A DNA stretch of 64,000 nt from Bacteroidales bacterium (GCA_017449975.1 JAFSYK010000071.1:1-64000), one strand, 5' to 3'. Counted from the first letter of the stretch, positions 52,855 to 61,801 are shown. Notes: generated by a model not told the origin, from the sequence alone. Translations and numbers: made by a program.

Positions 52855-55314
52855 TTAGAAGTTATACCCAAAGGAGAGGTAGAGTTGTGGGCGGGGATGG
52901 AGTGTGGAGCTGGCTATGTCGAGGCTGAGCGGCCCGAAGCGGGTGGTGTAGGCGTAGCGCAGCGCAGCGCCGACTTCGCCACGGAGGTACTGTGGCTCGA
53001 AACGCATGAATTGTTCGATGTCTTCGCCATGGTAGAGGTAGTTGCCGATGAGGGCTAGGTTGTGGTGCCCTCCCAGACGGATGTGCAGGTCACAACGCAA
53101 GATGAGCGCAGCGTCACCCACGATGTGCGGCTTGAGAACACCGAGGAAGGACATCTGCTGGTCGACATAGCGGCCAGGCAACACGCCACCTACAATGTTG
53201 TGGTGGAAACGGTAGATATCGCCCTTCGGTGCCAGCCACCGCAGCGACATGGCAGGCACAACGGTGATGGCACCGTTGCCAGGGGTGAGATAGCTGACAG
53301 CCTGTAGGGCGACAGCACCCCAACGGTTGTGGCGGAAGGAGGGCATGGCGTCGCGACTGCTGTCGGCACCGAAGGCGAGGTCGAGCAAGACGAGACTACC
53401 CTTGCGGGCGTAGAGCGGCTTATCGAGATTGTCGAAACGGGCATGCACAAAGAAGGCAAACGTATTGTTGGCACTGCGCGTCGGAAACGAGACATCGTCG
53501 CCCAGCAACGAGCGGTAGTGCATCGCCCGGAACTGTGCACCGCAGAGCACATTGAAACGCATAAAATTGTAGTCGCTCAGGAAGAACCGGAAACGGTGGT
53601 CTTCGTAGTTGACATACTGCTCGTCGCCGTCAGATTCGACAAGCGTGTAGTCGGTGCGACCGAAGCGGTAGTCGATTGTCGCCGTGCCGCGGGAGAAGCC
53701 GCTGAGCGACACGCCGGCATAGAGGCGCGGGTTGTAGCTGAGGCGCGCGCGGAGGTCGAGCTTGACACCCGACAGACGGTTGCGACGCAGGCCCAGGTCG
53801 AGCAACAGGAAAGCGCTCTCCTCCGAATCGTAGCGGAAGCCGAGTCCGACGGCATGGGGCGGCGTAGGCTGCATGTCGACATCGAGGTGGTAGACGTTGT
53901 AGCGGTTCGGCATGCCGATGACGGCCAACGTGTCGCCTCGGTTGCCGGTACGCCGCACACGGTAGACGATGTTACGGTAGGCACCCGTGGCAGTGAGGTA
54001 CGCCACACCTCGGTCGAGGTCGGCAGCCGTAACCGGGTGACCCTCGTCGAGGCCGGCACGACGCAACAGCCAGGCCTCTTCCACCGGCTCGACACCATGG
54101 AAGGAGATGCCCGAGATGAGCGCCGTGTCCGTGTAAAGGTTAATGGCCTTAGGGAATTGAGAATTGAGAATTGAGAGTTGAGAATTATCGGGAAATTGAG
54201 AATTAAAATTTGAGGATTCGAAGACTTTGGTGGCGGCCTCGTAGCCACGACGGACAAGGGTGTCGATGGCGGCCGTATTGAACGACAAAGTGCTGTAGCC
54301 ACGGATGTTGGGTCGGATGTAGATGTCGCAGCTCTGACGGTTGGAAGCGGTCTTGCCCGACACGGCAATACTCAACAGCTGGGTAGCGAGCGTGGACAAG
54401 GACGACAGCCTGTCGGAATCGATGCGCAGCGAGTCGGCCACCTCGACGCCGATGACGATGTCGGCACCCATGGCACGGCAGATGTCGACGGGGAAATTGT
54501 TGACCATGCCGCCGTCGGCGAGGACCATGTCACCCATTGTGACGGGGTCGAAAACACCGGGGATGGCCATGCTGGCACGGATGGCCTGCGGCAGAGAGCC
54601 CGAGCGCAGCACCACCTCGTTGCCAGTGCAAAGGTCGGTGGCGACACAGGCGAAAGGGATGGGCAGGCTGTCGAACGAACAGCTGTCCTGGTAGCCTACG
54701 CTGAGGTTGTTGAAGAGGTTGGTGAGGCTGGAGCCGCCGACAAAGGAGTTGACACGGGCGTAGCGCGCGCTGTCGGAAGGGCTGAACGAGACCGGCAGGG
54801 AGAAGAGCAGCTGGTCTCTGCGCTGCCGCGCCGCGACAGAGCGCACCGACCGGTCGACGGTGCCGCCGAGGTAGGCGTCCCAGTCGATGTTGGAAATCAG
54901 GGTGTCGAGCTGGCCGGCACTGTAGCCCAAGGCATAGAGACCGCCGACGATGGCACCCATGCTGGTGCCCGCGATGCAGTGGACGGGTATGTTGTGCTCC
55001 TCGAGGTAGCGCAGCACACCGATATGGGCGGCACCTTTGGCGCCACCACCGCCCAGCACCAGACCGATTTTGGGGAATTGAGAATTGAGAACTGTGGTCG
55101 GCGACCCTGTGGAGCCAATTGAGCATTGAGAATTTTTGGGGGCCGGAGATTCCGGATTTTCCGGAATTGCCGAAGTTTCCGGAATTGCCGGATTTTCCGG
55201 AATTATTTGCGGCTGCGCGATGGCTACGGAACCCAGGCTTAAGAAAACCAGCAAGGCGCCGACCACAATCCATTTATCAAGTTTCATCTTCATTTTTCGA
55301 TTTGCGAATTTCAA
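52855..55314 (-). CDS. patatin-like phospholipase with outer-membrane barrel (RssA/BamA-like)
   Basis: The 819-residue protein has a signal peptide (ending near SVAIAQ), a repeat-derived Pro/Asn/Ser linker (about 36-80), a patatin domain (about 85-360), another linker (about 370-390) and a C-terminal part with a POTRA-like region and an outer-membrane barrel (about 400-819). The patatin motifs are GGGGAKGAAH (oxyanion loop), GTSMG (nucleophile Ser) and ADGGMVNN (catalytic Asp). The protein ends YLSFGYNF. Such fusions act as outer-membrane or secreted phospholipases (PlpD type). Three in-frame starts exist (55314, 55293, 55287); I keep the first only by default. Confidence 0.85.
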   Translation of the reverse strand: MKFANRKMKMKLDKWIVVGALLVFLSLGSVAIAQPQIIPENPAIPETSAIPENPESPAPKNSQCSIGSTGSPTTVLNSQFPKIGLVLGGGGAKGAAHIGVLRYLEEHNIPVHCIAGTSMGAIVGGLYALGYSAGQLDTLISNIDWDAYLGGTVDRSVRSVAARQRRDQLLFSLPVSFSPSDSARYARVNSFVGGSSLTNLFNNLSVGYQDSCSFDSLPIPFACVATDLCTGNEVVLRSGSLPQAIRASMAIPGVFDPVTMGDMVLADGGMVNNFPVDICRAMGADIVIGVEVADSLRIDSDRLSSLSTLATQLLSIAVSGKTASNRQSCDIYIRPNIRGYSTLSFNTAAIDTLVRRGYEAATKVFESSNFNSQFPDNSQLSILNSQFPKAINLYTDTALISGISFHGVEPVEEAWLLRRAGLDEGHPVTAADLDRGVAYLTATGAYRNIVYRVRRTGNRGDTLAVIGMPNRYNVYHLDVDMQPTPPHAVGLGFRYDSEESAFLLLDLGLRRNRLSGVKLDLRARLSYNPRLYAGVSLSGFSRGTATIDYRFGRTDYTLVESDGDEQYVNYEDHRFRFFLSDYNFMRFNVLCGAQFRAMHYRSLLGDDVSFPTRSANNTFAFFVHARFDNLDKPLYARKGSLVLLDLAFGADSSRDAMPSFRHNRWGAVALQAVSYLTPGNGAITVVPAMSLRWLAPKGDIYRFHHNIVGGVLPGRYVDQQMSFLGVLKPHIVGDAALILRCDLHIRLGGHHNLALIGNYLYHGEDIEQFMRFEPQYLRGEVGAALRYAYTTRFGPLSLDIASSTLHPRPQLYLSFGYNF
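54154..54187. repeat. 7-bp GAATTGA repeat inside the patatin gene
   Basis: Five head-to-tail units (three perfect GAATTGA, then GAGTTGA, GAATTAT) occur in the coding region between the catalytic and barrel parts. A change of one or two units would shift the reading frame. Confidence 0.9.
55075..55135. repeat. 7-bp GAATTGA copies before the patatin domain
   Basis: GAATTGA-GAATTGA-GAACTGT (55075-55095) and CAATTGA-GCATTGA-GAATT (55116-55134) lie in the coding sequence of the N-terminal linker, directly before the oxyanion loop GGGGAKG. Confidence 0.85.
55141..55204. repeat. 9-bp TCCGGA-core array inside the patatin gene
   Basis: CCGGA (or CCGAA) recurs exactly every 9 bp seven times (55143, 55152, 55161, 55170, 55179, 55188, 55197). 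It encodes the Pro/Glu-rich segment after the signal peptide. Confidence 0.92.
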
Positions 55315-55324
55315 TTCTCAATTC

Positions 55325-56791
55325 TCAACTCTCAACTCCCTTCGGCCCTCTTTCTTTTCTGGGACCGCGGAATTTGGGCTTGTAGCCTTCGTGGAAGACG
55401 GCGCGCTGGCTGAAGAGCAGCACACCCGCCAGCAGAGCTCCGAAGACATCGCTCAGCGTGCAGCTGGCCCAAACACCGATGAGTCCGTTGCCACCCGATT
55501 GCACAAAGAGCATCGGCACCAAATACATCATGGGGACCAAGAACAATACCTGACGCGAGAGACTGGTGACGATGGCAATCCACGGCATGTCGATAGACTG
55601 GAAGAACTGGGAGTTGATGATAGTGAAAGCAATGAGCGGGAACATGACGGTGAGATAGCGTATGCCCGGGACACCCAGCTCGATGAGGGTGGCATCAGTG
55701 GTGAAACAGCGCAGGATAAGCCGCGGGAAACCGCAGCAGACCACCGTGCCCAGCACACCCGCCACCAGACAGACGATGAGGGTGAGACTGTAGACCTGTC
55801 GCAAACGGTGGGTGTGTCCCGCACCGTAGTTGTAGCCGGCGATAGGCTGCATGCCTTGACAGATACCCATGAAGAGCAGGAAGACGATGAGGCAAGTGGA
55901 GTTGATGATGCCGTAGGCCCCCACCGCCAAGTCGCCGCCGTAGCGCAACAGTTGGTGGTTGATGATAACGGCGACACCCGACGCGGCAACGTTCATCAGG
56001 AAAGGACTGATACCAATGGCAAGGATATTGCGGATAATGTAGCCCTTCGGCGCCCAGGCATGCGCACGGAAACAGACCGAAGGCGAGGCTTTGCTAGATA
56101 GTCTAGAAAATCTAGATAATTTAGAAATTCTAGTTTCGAGCCGTGGCACGAAGTGCCACACAGCGAAGAGGGAAGCCACACCCATCGAGACGGTGGTAGC
56201 CCAGGCTGCGCCGGCAATACCCCAATGGAAGACGGTGATGAAGAGCAGGTCGAGGACGATGTTGAGCAACGCACCGCCCGCCAGTATCCACATGGATTTG
56301 GTGGGATAGCCCGAGGAACGGATGAGACCGGTGAGGTTGAAAGCCAAGGTGGTGAGGAACATGCCCGGCAATACTATATACATATAGGTACGCGCGTACG
56401 CGAGGGTATCGGGCGAGGCACCGAAGGCCGACAGGATGGAGTCCATGAAGAGGTAGCCGCCCGTTACAAAGAGGATGCCGAAGAAGAAGGTGAGCAGCAT
56501 GCTGTTGCCGAGAATCTTCTCCGCCCAATGGATATCTTTGCGACCCAGGACGATGCTCAGTCGTGCCGCCGAGCCCGCGCCGACCAGAGAGCCAAAGGCA
56601 TGGATGATGTTCATCACGGGCAGGGTGATGGCCAATCCCGCGATGGCCAGCGGCCCCACATACTGTCCGAGGATGACACGGTCGGCGATATTGTAGATAG
56701 ATGACACCAGCTGTCCCACGATGGCTGGCAAGGCGTAGGACCACAACAGTTGCGGGATGGGCCGGGTCTCAAATTCTTGGGGAGAGGACAT
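55325..56791 (-). CDS. MATE family efflux transporter
   Basis: The 488-residue protein has 12 membrane helices in two halves of a MATE exporter, which use Na+ or H+ gradients to export drugs or metabolites. The first half starts with IPQLLWSYALPAIVGQLV and SIYNIADRVILGQYVG. The loop between the halves (about 215-240) contains an in-frame TCTAGA repeat (encoding R-I-S-K-L-S-R-F-S-R-L-S). The second half begins near GYIIRNILAIGISPFLMN. The substrate is unknown. It ends 10 bases before the patatin gene's start, so the two may be co-transcribed. Confidence 0.93.
   Translation of the reverse strand: MSSPQEFETRPIPQLLWSYALPAIVGQLVSSIYNIADRVILGQYVGPLAIAGLAITLPVMNIIHAFGSLVGAGSAARLSIVLGRKDIHWAEKILGNSMLLTFFFGILFVTGGYLFMDSILSAFGASPDTLAYARTYMYIVLPGMFLTTLAFNLTGLIRSSGYPTKSMWILAGGALLNIVLDLLFITVFHWGIAGAAWATTVSMGVASLFAVWHFVPRLETRISKLSRFSRLSSKASPSVCFRAHAWAPKGYIIRNILAIGISPFLMNVAASGVAVIINHQLLRYGGDLAVGAYGIINSTCLIVFLLFMGICQGMQPIAGYNYGAGHTHRLRQVYSLTLIVCLVAGVLGTVVCCGFPRLILRCFTTDATLIELGVPGIRYLTVMFPLIAFTIINSQFFQSIDMPWIAIVTSLSRQVLFLVPMMYLVPMLFVQSGGNGLIGVWASCTLSDVFGALLAGVLLFSQRAVFHEGYKPKFRGPRKERGPKGVES
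56092..56138. repeat. in-frame 9-bp TCTAGA-core array in the MATE gene
   Basis: CTAG (or TTAG) recurs every 9 bp at 56094, 56103, 56112, 56121 and 56130. The reading frame TCT-AGA avoids the TAG stop. It encodes part of the loop between transporter halves. Confidence 0.9.
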
Positions 56792-56837
56792 GGGTGGGAA
56801 GGGTTATGGGTTATTGAGTTTTTTTTAGGGGGGGGCT

Positions 56838-56928
56838 AGATTTTCTAGATTTTCTAGATTATCTAGATTATCTAGATTTTCTAGAATTTCTAGAATTTCT
56901 AGATTTTCTAGGGCTTCCTATTTTACTT
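56838..56928. repeat. 9-bp TCTAGA-core array, about ten units
   Basis: Units TAGATTTTC, TAGATTATC and TAGAATTTC fill the spacer between the acyltransferase and MATE genes, preceded by a GGGGGGG run at about 56829. Confidence 0.92.
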
Positions 56929-57922
56929 CTGATGGGGTTAGATAGAGTTTTTTCAGGGCTTCTTTTTCTTTTTCGGTTTTGAGCAGGGAGAGGCGGTCTT
57001 GCAGCAGTGCGGCGTCGCAGTTGGTGGGATGCAACTTGTAGGCGGCATGGATGCGGCGGTCGATCAGCTCGGCGACCTGCTGCGGGTCGTCGTGGCAGGC
57101 TGCCAACTCGTCGACGGTCAGCGGGTCGTCGACAGCAAGGTGGACATGACCCTTGGGCTGCGTGAGACCGGTGACGACACTCTGCAGGTCGTCGTCGGGA
57201 CGCTTGACATAGGGCTGCGGCGCACAGATCTCGCGCACTTTGAGCAAATCGCAGGGCTCCCACTCGTAGGATATTGCCACAGGGACGATGTGCAACGTCG
57301 CCAACGCCTCGGTGAGCGTGGCCCCCTCGGGGGCCGACAGGGCGAACATCTTGACGACGGCGGCATCGGTACGGTCGTAGCCGTCTTTGGTGCGGCCGTT
57401 GCGCTGGGCGATCCATACCGACTGGTGGTCGTCGACGATGGACTGGCGGATATAGTGCGAGGTGGCTGCCAACACCTGGTAGAAGTCGCGCAACGAGCCA
57501 CCACGGTCCATGCTGACAAGTTTGTTGAGACGACCCACCTCCGCCATGAGGGGGATGGTGAGCAGATTGGAGCCGAAGATGACGCGCGGCGTTTCGATAT
57601 GCTTATGGATAAGCAGCCAGTCGAGCAACATGGCGTCGAGAATGATGTCGCGGTGATTGGAGACAAAGAGGTAGCGATGCGTGGGGTCGAACCGCTCCGA
57701 CAGGGTGTAGGTGAATTGGGTCATGGTGTCGGCAATAATGGCGTCGACATGCGGTGCCATCAGCACCCGCTGGAAGTCGGTAATGGAGGTAAGCCCCATG
57801 ATGGTGCGGCGCAGTTCCTCCCGGTCATGATAAAACTGGGCAAGGAGCGGCGCCACAGCGGCGTCGTCAATCAATCGCAGCAACACTGGCTGCACATCGG
57901 AATCAGTATAAGGGAGAAGCAA
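56918..57922 (-). CDS. PlsC-type glycerolipid acyltransferase
   Basis: The 334 residues resemble the lysophosphatidate acyltransferase superfamily. The catalytic motif is SNHRDIILD near residue 86, where His and Asp are five residues apart rather than the canonical four. Later comes GGSLRDFYQVL. C-terminal to the acyltransferase fold are helices with APQPYVKRPDDDLQSV. The family probably transfers an acyl chain to a lysolipid or related acceptor in the inner membrane. It follows gpsA directly, which makes glycerol 3-phosphate, so a phospholipid role is plausible. A GpsA-PlsC spacer with TCTAGA repeats separates them. Confidence 0.75.
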   Translation of the reverse strand: MLLPYTDSDVQPVLLRLIDDAAVAPLLAQFYHDREELRRTIMGLTSITDFQRVLMAPHVDAIIADTMTQFTYTLSERFDPTHRYLFVSNHRDIILDAMLLDWLLIHKHIETPRVIFGSNLLTIPLMAEVGRLNKLVSMDRGGSLRDFYQVLAATSHYIRQSIVDDHQSVWIAQRNGRTKDGYDRTDAAVVKMFALSAPEGATLTEALATLHIVPVAISYEWEPCDLLKVREICAPQPYVKRPDDDLQSVVTGLTQPKGHVHLAVDDPLTVDELAACHDDPQQVAELIDRRIHAAYKLHPTNCDAALLQDRLSLLKTEKEKEALKKLYLTPSEVK

Positions 57923-58024
57923 GGGGGTGAGGGTTATGGGTTATTGGTTATGGGTTATGGGTTATTGAGGGTTCTAGATTTTCTAGATTATCTAGATTTT
58001 CTAGATTTTCTAGATTTTTCTATT
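57923..58024. repeat. 7-bp GGTTATn and 9-bp TCTAGA arrays
   Basis: GGTTATG/GGTTATT copies (about 57935-57965) are followed by about five TCTAGA-core 9-mers (57970-58022) in the gpsA-acyltransferase spacer. Confidence 0.9.
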
Positions 58025-58990
58025 TTAGTTTTCGTTGGTTATTAGGTTGTTGATTAGGCGGTGGAATTCGCGGCGGGCGCTGTTGCCTTGGTAGAGGATG
58101 CGGTGGAGCGCCTGGGCGATGGGCATGTCGATTTCGAGCTGGCGACAGATGTGCGCCACGCTGTCGATGGCGTAGTAGCCTTCGGCCACCATCTTCTGCA
58201 TGAGACGCGCCTCCTTGGGACTGTAGCCGCGACCCATCAACTCGCCGAAGGTGCGGTTGCGGCTGTGCTGCGAATAGCAGGTGGCCAGCAGGTCGCTAAG
58301 ATAGATATAATTGCTCATGTCGCGCTGACGTCCGTCGGCGGTGTAGGCGGTGATGAAGCGATCCATCTCGCGCAGCACCGCAGCGACCAGAACACCCATG
58401 AGGTTATCGCCAAAGCCCAGCGAATAGGAGATGCCGGCGGCGATGGCATAGATGTTCTTCAATGCCGCCGCTGTCTCGACGCCCTGCATGTCGTCGCTGT
58501 AGACGGTGGTGATGACATCGCTGTCGAAAAGGTCGCGCACATGCTCGGAGAGTTTCTTGTCAACAGTGGCAACCGTGAGATAGGTGAGGCTGCCACGCGC
58601 CACCTCCTCGGCATGGGAGGGACCACTCAACACACAGAGTCGCTCTGCGGGCACCAGGTAGCGGTCGGTGAGCATACGGGTGACGGTGGCACGCTCCTGC
58701 GGGATGAAGCCCTTGACGGCAGAGATGATATTCTTGCCCTCGATGTCGGAGGCCTGCAACGGCGCCGCCGCATCAAGCAAGAAGGCCGACGGGACAACGA
58801 CGACGATGTCGTCGCACGGTTCGACGACGGCACGGATGTCGCTGGAGACGGTGAGACGACGGTGGCCCTCACGGAGGTCGACGGCCTTCTGGGGGTCGCG
58901 CACCCACCAGAAGATGCGACGGCTGCTCTGACGTGTGAGCAGGTGAACTATTTCTGTGGCCCAGCTGCCACTGCCTAAGACTGCGATCAT
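58025..58990 (-). CDS. gpsA: NAD(P)H-dependent glycerol-3-phosphate dehydrogenase
   Basis: GpsA reduces dihydroxyacetone phosphate to sn-glycerol 3-phosphate, the phospholipid backbone. The 321 residues have the N-terminal dinucleotide motif GSGSWAT (6-12). AVKGF and GPSHAEEVA follow. The catalytic Lys is in AAALKNIYAIAAG near residue 180, and GRGYSPKEA is towards the end. The protein is slightly short but complete. It lies between the M20 amidohydrolase and an acyltransferase gene on the same strand. Confidence 0.95.
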   Translation of the reverse strand: MIAVLGSGSWATEIVHLLTRQSSRRIFWWVRDPQKAVDLREGHRRLTVSSDIRAVVEPCDDIVVVVPSAFLLDAAAPLQASDIEGKNIISAVKGFIPQERATVTRMLTDRYLVPAERLCVLSGPSHAEEVARGSLTYLTVATVDKKLSEHVRDLFDSDVITTVYSDDMQGVETAAALKNIYAIAAGISYSLGFGDNLMGVLVAAVLREMDRFITAYTADGRQRDMSNYIYLSDLLATCYSQHSRNRTFGELMGRGYSPKEARLMQKMVAEGYYAIDSVAHICRQLEIDMPIAQALHRILYQGNSARREFHRLINNLITNEN

Positions 58991-58991
58991 T

Positions 58992-59028
58992 TATAATTGA
59001 GAATTGAGAGTTGAGAATTGAGAATTAT
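58992..59028. repeat. 7-bp GAATTGA repeat upstream of gpsA
   Basis: Units AATTGAG, AATTGAG, AGTTGAG, AATTGAG, AATTA lie in the spacer between the M20 and gpsA genes. Confidence 0.85.
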
Positions 59029-59038
59029 TATGTAGGAG

Positions 59039-59078
59039 GTTCTAGGCATTCCTAGGAGGGCCTAGGATTGCCTAGTTG
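59039..59078. repeat. 10-bp CCTAGG-core array across the end of the M20 gene
   Basis: CTAG recurs every 10 bp at 59042, 59052, 59062 and 59072. The array encodes the last residues of the M20 protein and supplies its TAG stop. Confidence 0.85.
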
Positions 59079-60275
59079 CGCGCTGGCCTGTGCGGCCTGC
59101 GCGGCCTGCGCAGCGTTGTAGGCCACGAGGCCGGCGGCCAGTTCGAGGCTGCGCTCGTCGATGATGAGATTCGGACGATGGAGGTTGGAGAAGGGTGTGC
59201 CCGGCACATGCACGCCGATGCGGAAGTAACAGGCCGGTATCTTCTGAGCAAAGAAGGCGAAGTCCTCGGCGGTCATGCGCATATCGAGCCACTGCACCTT
59301 GTCGGCGCCGAGATAGTCCACGGCGTTGTCGTGGACATGCTGCGTGCAGGCGTCGTCGTTGAAGACGTAGGGATAGCCGTAGTCGATGAAGAGGTCACAG
59401 CTGCCGCCCATGCTCTCGGCGATGCCTTCGCTCATGCGGCGGATGCGCTCGTGGCATTCAAGACGCCACTGCTCGTCGAAGGTGCGGATGATGCCCTCCA
59501 TCTTCACTTCGTCGGGGATGATATTGGTGCGCCCGTTGCCGTTGATTTTGCCAAAGGAGAGCGTGGTAGGCATCATGGGTGACGCATTGCGCGACACCAG
59601 CTGCTGCAGCGCCACCACGATGTGGCTGGCGATGAGGATGGGGTCGACGCTGAGGTGCGGCGTGGCGCCGTGGCCTCCCCTACCCTTGACGGTCCAGTAG
59701 AGCTCGTCGGTAGAGGCCATATACTTGCCTTTGCGCATTCCCACATAGCCGCAGTCGAGTTCGGGCAGACAGTGGAAGGCGTAAATCTCGTCGGGCATTC
59801 GCTCGTCGAAGAGGCCGTCGTCCATCATCATGCGCGCACCGCCCGGGTAGAGCTCCTCGGAGGGTTCGAAGATGAGCATGATGGTGCCATGAAGCTGTTC
59901 GCGCAGCTCGCAGAGGATGCGTGCGGCACCCAGCAGCGAAGCGGTGTGCATGTCATGTCCGCAGGCGTGCATGACGCCCGGGTTCTCGGAAGCATACGGC
60001 AGTCCTGTATCTTCATTGAGCGGCAGTGCGTCGTAGTCGGCACGCAGGGCGATGCAGCGGCTGTCGGGGTCGATACCGCCACGGATAAACGCCATGCAGC
60101 CCGTGCCACCGATGCCGGTGCGCGGTTCAAGGCCGAAGGAGCGCAGCCGCTCGGCGACATAGGCCATGGTGCCGTGCTCCTGCTGCGACAACTCGGGGTG
60201 CTGATGCAGCCAGCGCCGCCATTCAACGATGTCGGGGTTGAAGCGGGCAGCCAGCGATTTGATTTGGTTAATCAT
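59052..60275 (-). CDS. M20 family amidohydrolase
   Basis: The 407-residue M20D-type peptidase/amidohydrolase has the metal and catalytic motif HACGHDMHTA (about 108-117) and EPSEEL (about 148-153) with the catalytic Glu. The interdomain GRGGHGATPHL and the later MTAEDFAFF metal segment are present. Relatives cleave N-acyl amino acids, hippurate or peptidoglycan-derived peptides; the substrate here is unknown. An Ala/Gln-rich C-terminal tail (AQAAQASAQLGNPRPS) is encoded by a CCTAGG repeat, which also supplies the stop. It lies 67 bases from pyruvate kinase. Confidence 0.92.
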   Translation of the reverse strand: MINQIKSLAARFNPDIVEWRRWLHQHPELSQQEHGTMAYVAERLRSFGLEPRTGIGGTGCMAFIRGGIDPDSRCIALRADYDALPLNEDTGLPYASENPGVMHACGHDMHTASLLGAARILCELREQLHGTIMLIFEPSEELYPGGARMMMDDGLFDERMPDEIYAFHCLPELDCGYVGMRKGKYMASTDELYWTVKGRGGHGATPHLSVDPILIASHIVVALQQLVSRNASPMMPTTLSFGKINGNGRTNIIPDEVKMEGIIRTFDEQWRLECHERIRRMSEGIAESMGGSCDLFIDYGYPYVFNDDACTQHVHDNAVDYLGADKVQWLDMRMTAEDFAFFAQKIPACYFRIGVHVPGTPFSNLHRPNLIIDERSLELAAGLVAYNAAQAAQAAQASAQLGNPRPS

Positions 60276-60342
60276 GGGTATTATGTGTCCAGTGTCTCAT
60301 TAGCCGAAATCGGCTAATGGATTTTCTATTGTTTGCTTTATA

Positions 60343-61749
60343 TTATACTGTTTCTATAGTCATGAAGTTGCTTTCGCCGACGGAGGGCCGGTTGTGGAAG
60401 CCTCCGGAGGTGATGATGATGTCGCCAGGCTGGAGATGCAGCCAGTCGATGGCGACACGACGGCTGTGTTCGAGCACCGTGTCGATGGAGCCCAGGCTGT
60501 CGACATGCAGCGTATAGACACCGTAGTTGAGGGCCAGGCCACGCTCGACATGCTCGTCCTCGGTGAGCACCATGATGGGGCAACTGGGTTCGAGGTTGCT
60601 GAGCAGACGGGCGCTGACACCCCGCTTAGTGGGCACCATAATCACTTTGGCGCGCAGCTCGTTGGCGGAGGCGGCGACGTTGTAGCACATACTCTCGGCA
60701 ATCGTGGTGGCCTTGCCTTTGGCAAAGACATTGGCGTATTCGTGGGCACTCTCGATGTGCTCACAGATACGCGCCATGTAAGAGACGGCCTCGACGGGGT
60801 ACTGCCCCGTGGTGGTCTCGCCCGACAGCATGACGGCGTCGGCACCCATATAGACCGCGTTGGCGATATCGGTGACCTCGGCGCGGGTGGGGCGCATGTT
60901 GTGCTTCATGCTTTCGAGCATCTCGGTGGCGATGATGCAGACCTTGTTCTTGCGACGACAGGTCTGGACGATGCGCTTCTGGTAGACGGGCAGGTCCTCC
61001 ATCGGCGCCTCGACACCCAAGTCGCCACGCGCCACCATCAGACCGTCGGCCTCGTCGACAATCTCTTCGAGGTTGGCGATGCCGGTCTGGCTCTCAATCT
61101 TGGCGATGATGCGCATATCGGCACGACCCTCATCGGCCAGCAGGCGGCGCACCTGGCGCACGTCGGCGGCACTGGAGACAAAGGAGCAGGCGATGAAGTC
61201 GCCGTCGTGGTGACAGGCGTAGATGATATCGGTGCGGTCGGCCTCGGAGAGGAACGGGATGTCGAGGTGGACACCCGGCACGTTGATGCTCTTGCGGCTG
61301 CCCAGCACGCCACCCTTGTCGACACGGCAGGTGACGCCGTCGGCCTCGCAACTGACGACATGCAGCTCCATGAGACCGTTCTCGAGGAGGACGCGGTGTC
61401 CGACATTCAGATTGGCGACGACCTGGGGGTGGTTGAGCGAGAAGCACGCGGCGGTGCCTTCGACGTCGGCACGGACGATGCGGACGGTGGCACCCTCGAC
61501 CAGCTCCGCGTTGTCGACCATGACGCCATTGCGGAGTTCTGGACCTTTGGTGTCGTACATGATGCCGATGGTGCGGTCTGTGCGACGACGCACCTCGTGG
61601 ACGGCGGCCACAGCCATCTTCTTCTCTTCGGCGGTGGCATGGGAGAAATTGATGCGGGCCACGTTGGCACCAGCCATCACCATCTGTTCAAACACATCGG
61701 GGTTATAACTGGCGGGCCCGATGCTGGTAACTATCTTAGTCTTTTTCAT
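60343..61749 (-). CDS. pyk: pyruvate kinase
   Basis: Pyruvate kinase makes pyruvate and ATP from PEP and ADP, the last glycolytic step. The 468 residues contain KIVTSIGPASYN (about 5-16), the ADP-interacting ARINFSHATAEE (about 31-42), the catalytic region FIACSFVSSAADV, and the signature MVARGDLGVEAP. The Mg-binding ETTTGQYPVEA and a C-terminal regulatory domain complete it. The last residues are VGESNFMTIETV. It lies 52 bases downstream of ileS on the same strand. Confidence 0.97.
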   Translation of the reverse strand: MKKTKIVTSIGPASYNPDVFEQMVMAGANVARINFSHATAEEKKMAVAAVHEVRRRTDRTIGIMYDTKGPELRNGVMVDNAELVEGATVRIVRADVEGTAACFSLNHPQVVANLNVGHRVLLENGLMELHVVSCEADGVTCRVDKGGVLGSRKSINVPGVHLDIPFLSEADRTDIIYACHHDGDFIACSFVSSAADVRQVRRLLADEGRADMRIIAKIESQTGIANLEEIVDEADGLMVARGDLGVEAPMEDLPVYQKRIVQTCRRKNKVCIIATEMLESMKHNMRPTRAEVTDIANAVYMGADAVMLSGETTTGQYPVEAVSYMARICEHIESAHEYANVFAKGKATTIAESMCYNVAASANELRAKVIMVPTKRGVSARLLSNLEPSCPIMVLTEDEHVERGLALNYGVYTLHVDSLGSIDTVLEHSRRVAIDWLHLQPGDIIITSGGFHNRPSVGESNFMTIETV

Positions 61750-61769
61750 TAGAGGTAGTAGTGGAAGTG

Positions 61770-61792
61770 GGTCTAATTAGACCAAATTGGAC
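61770..61792. repeat. short 9-bp-like repeat between ileS and pyk
   Basis: TCTAATTAGACCAAATTGGAC resembles two units of the GACTAATTA family. It is too short to be certain. Confidence 0.45.
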
Positions 61793-61801
61793 AAATAATA
61801 A

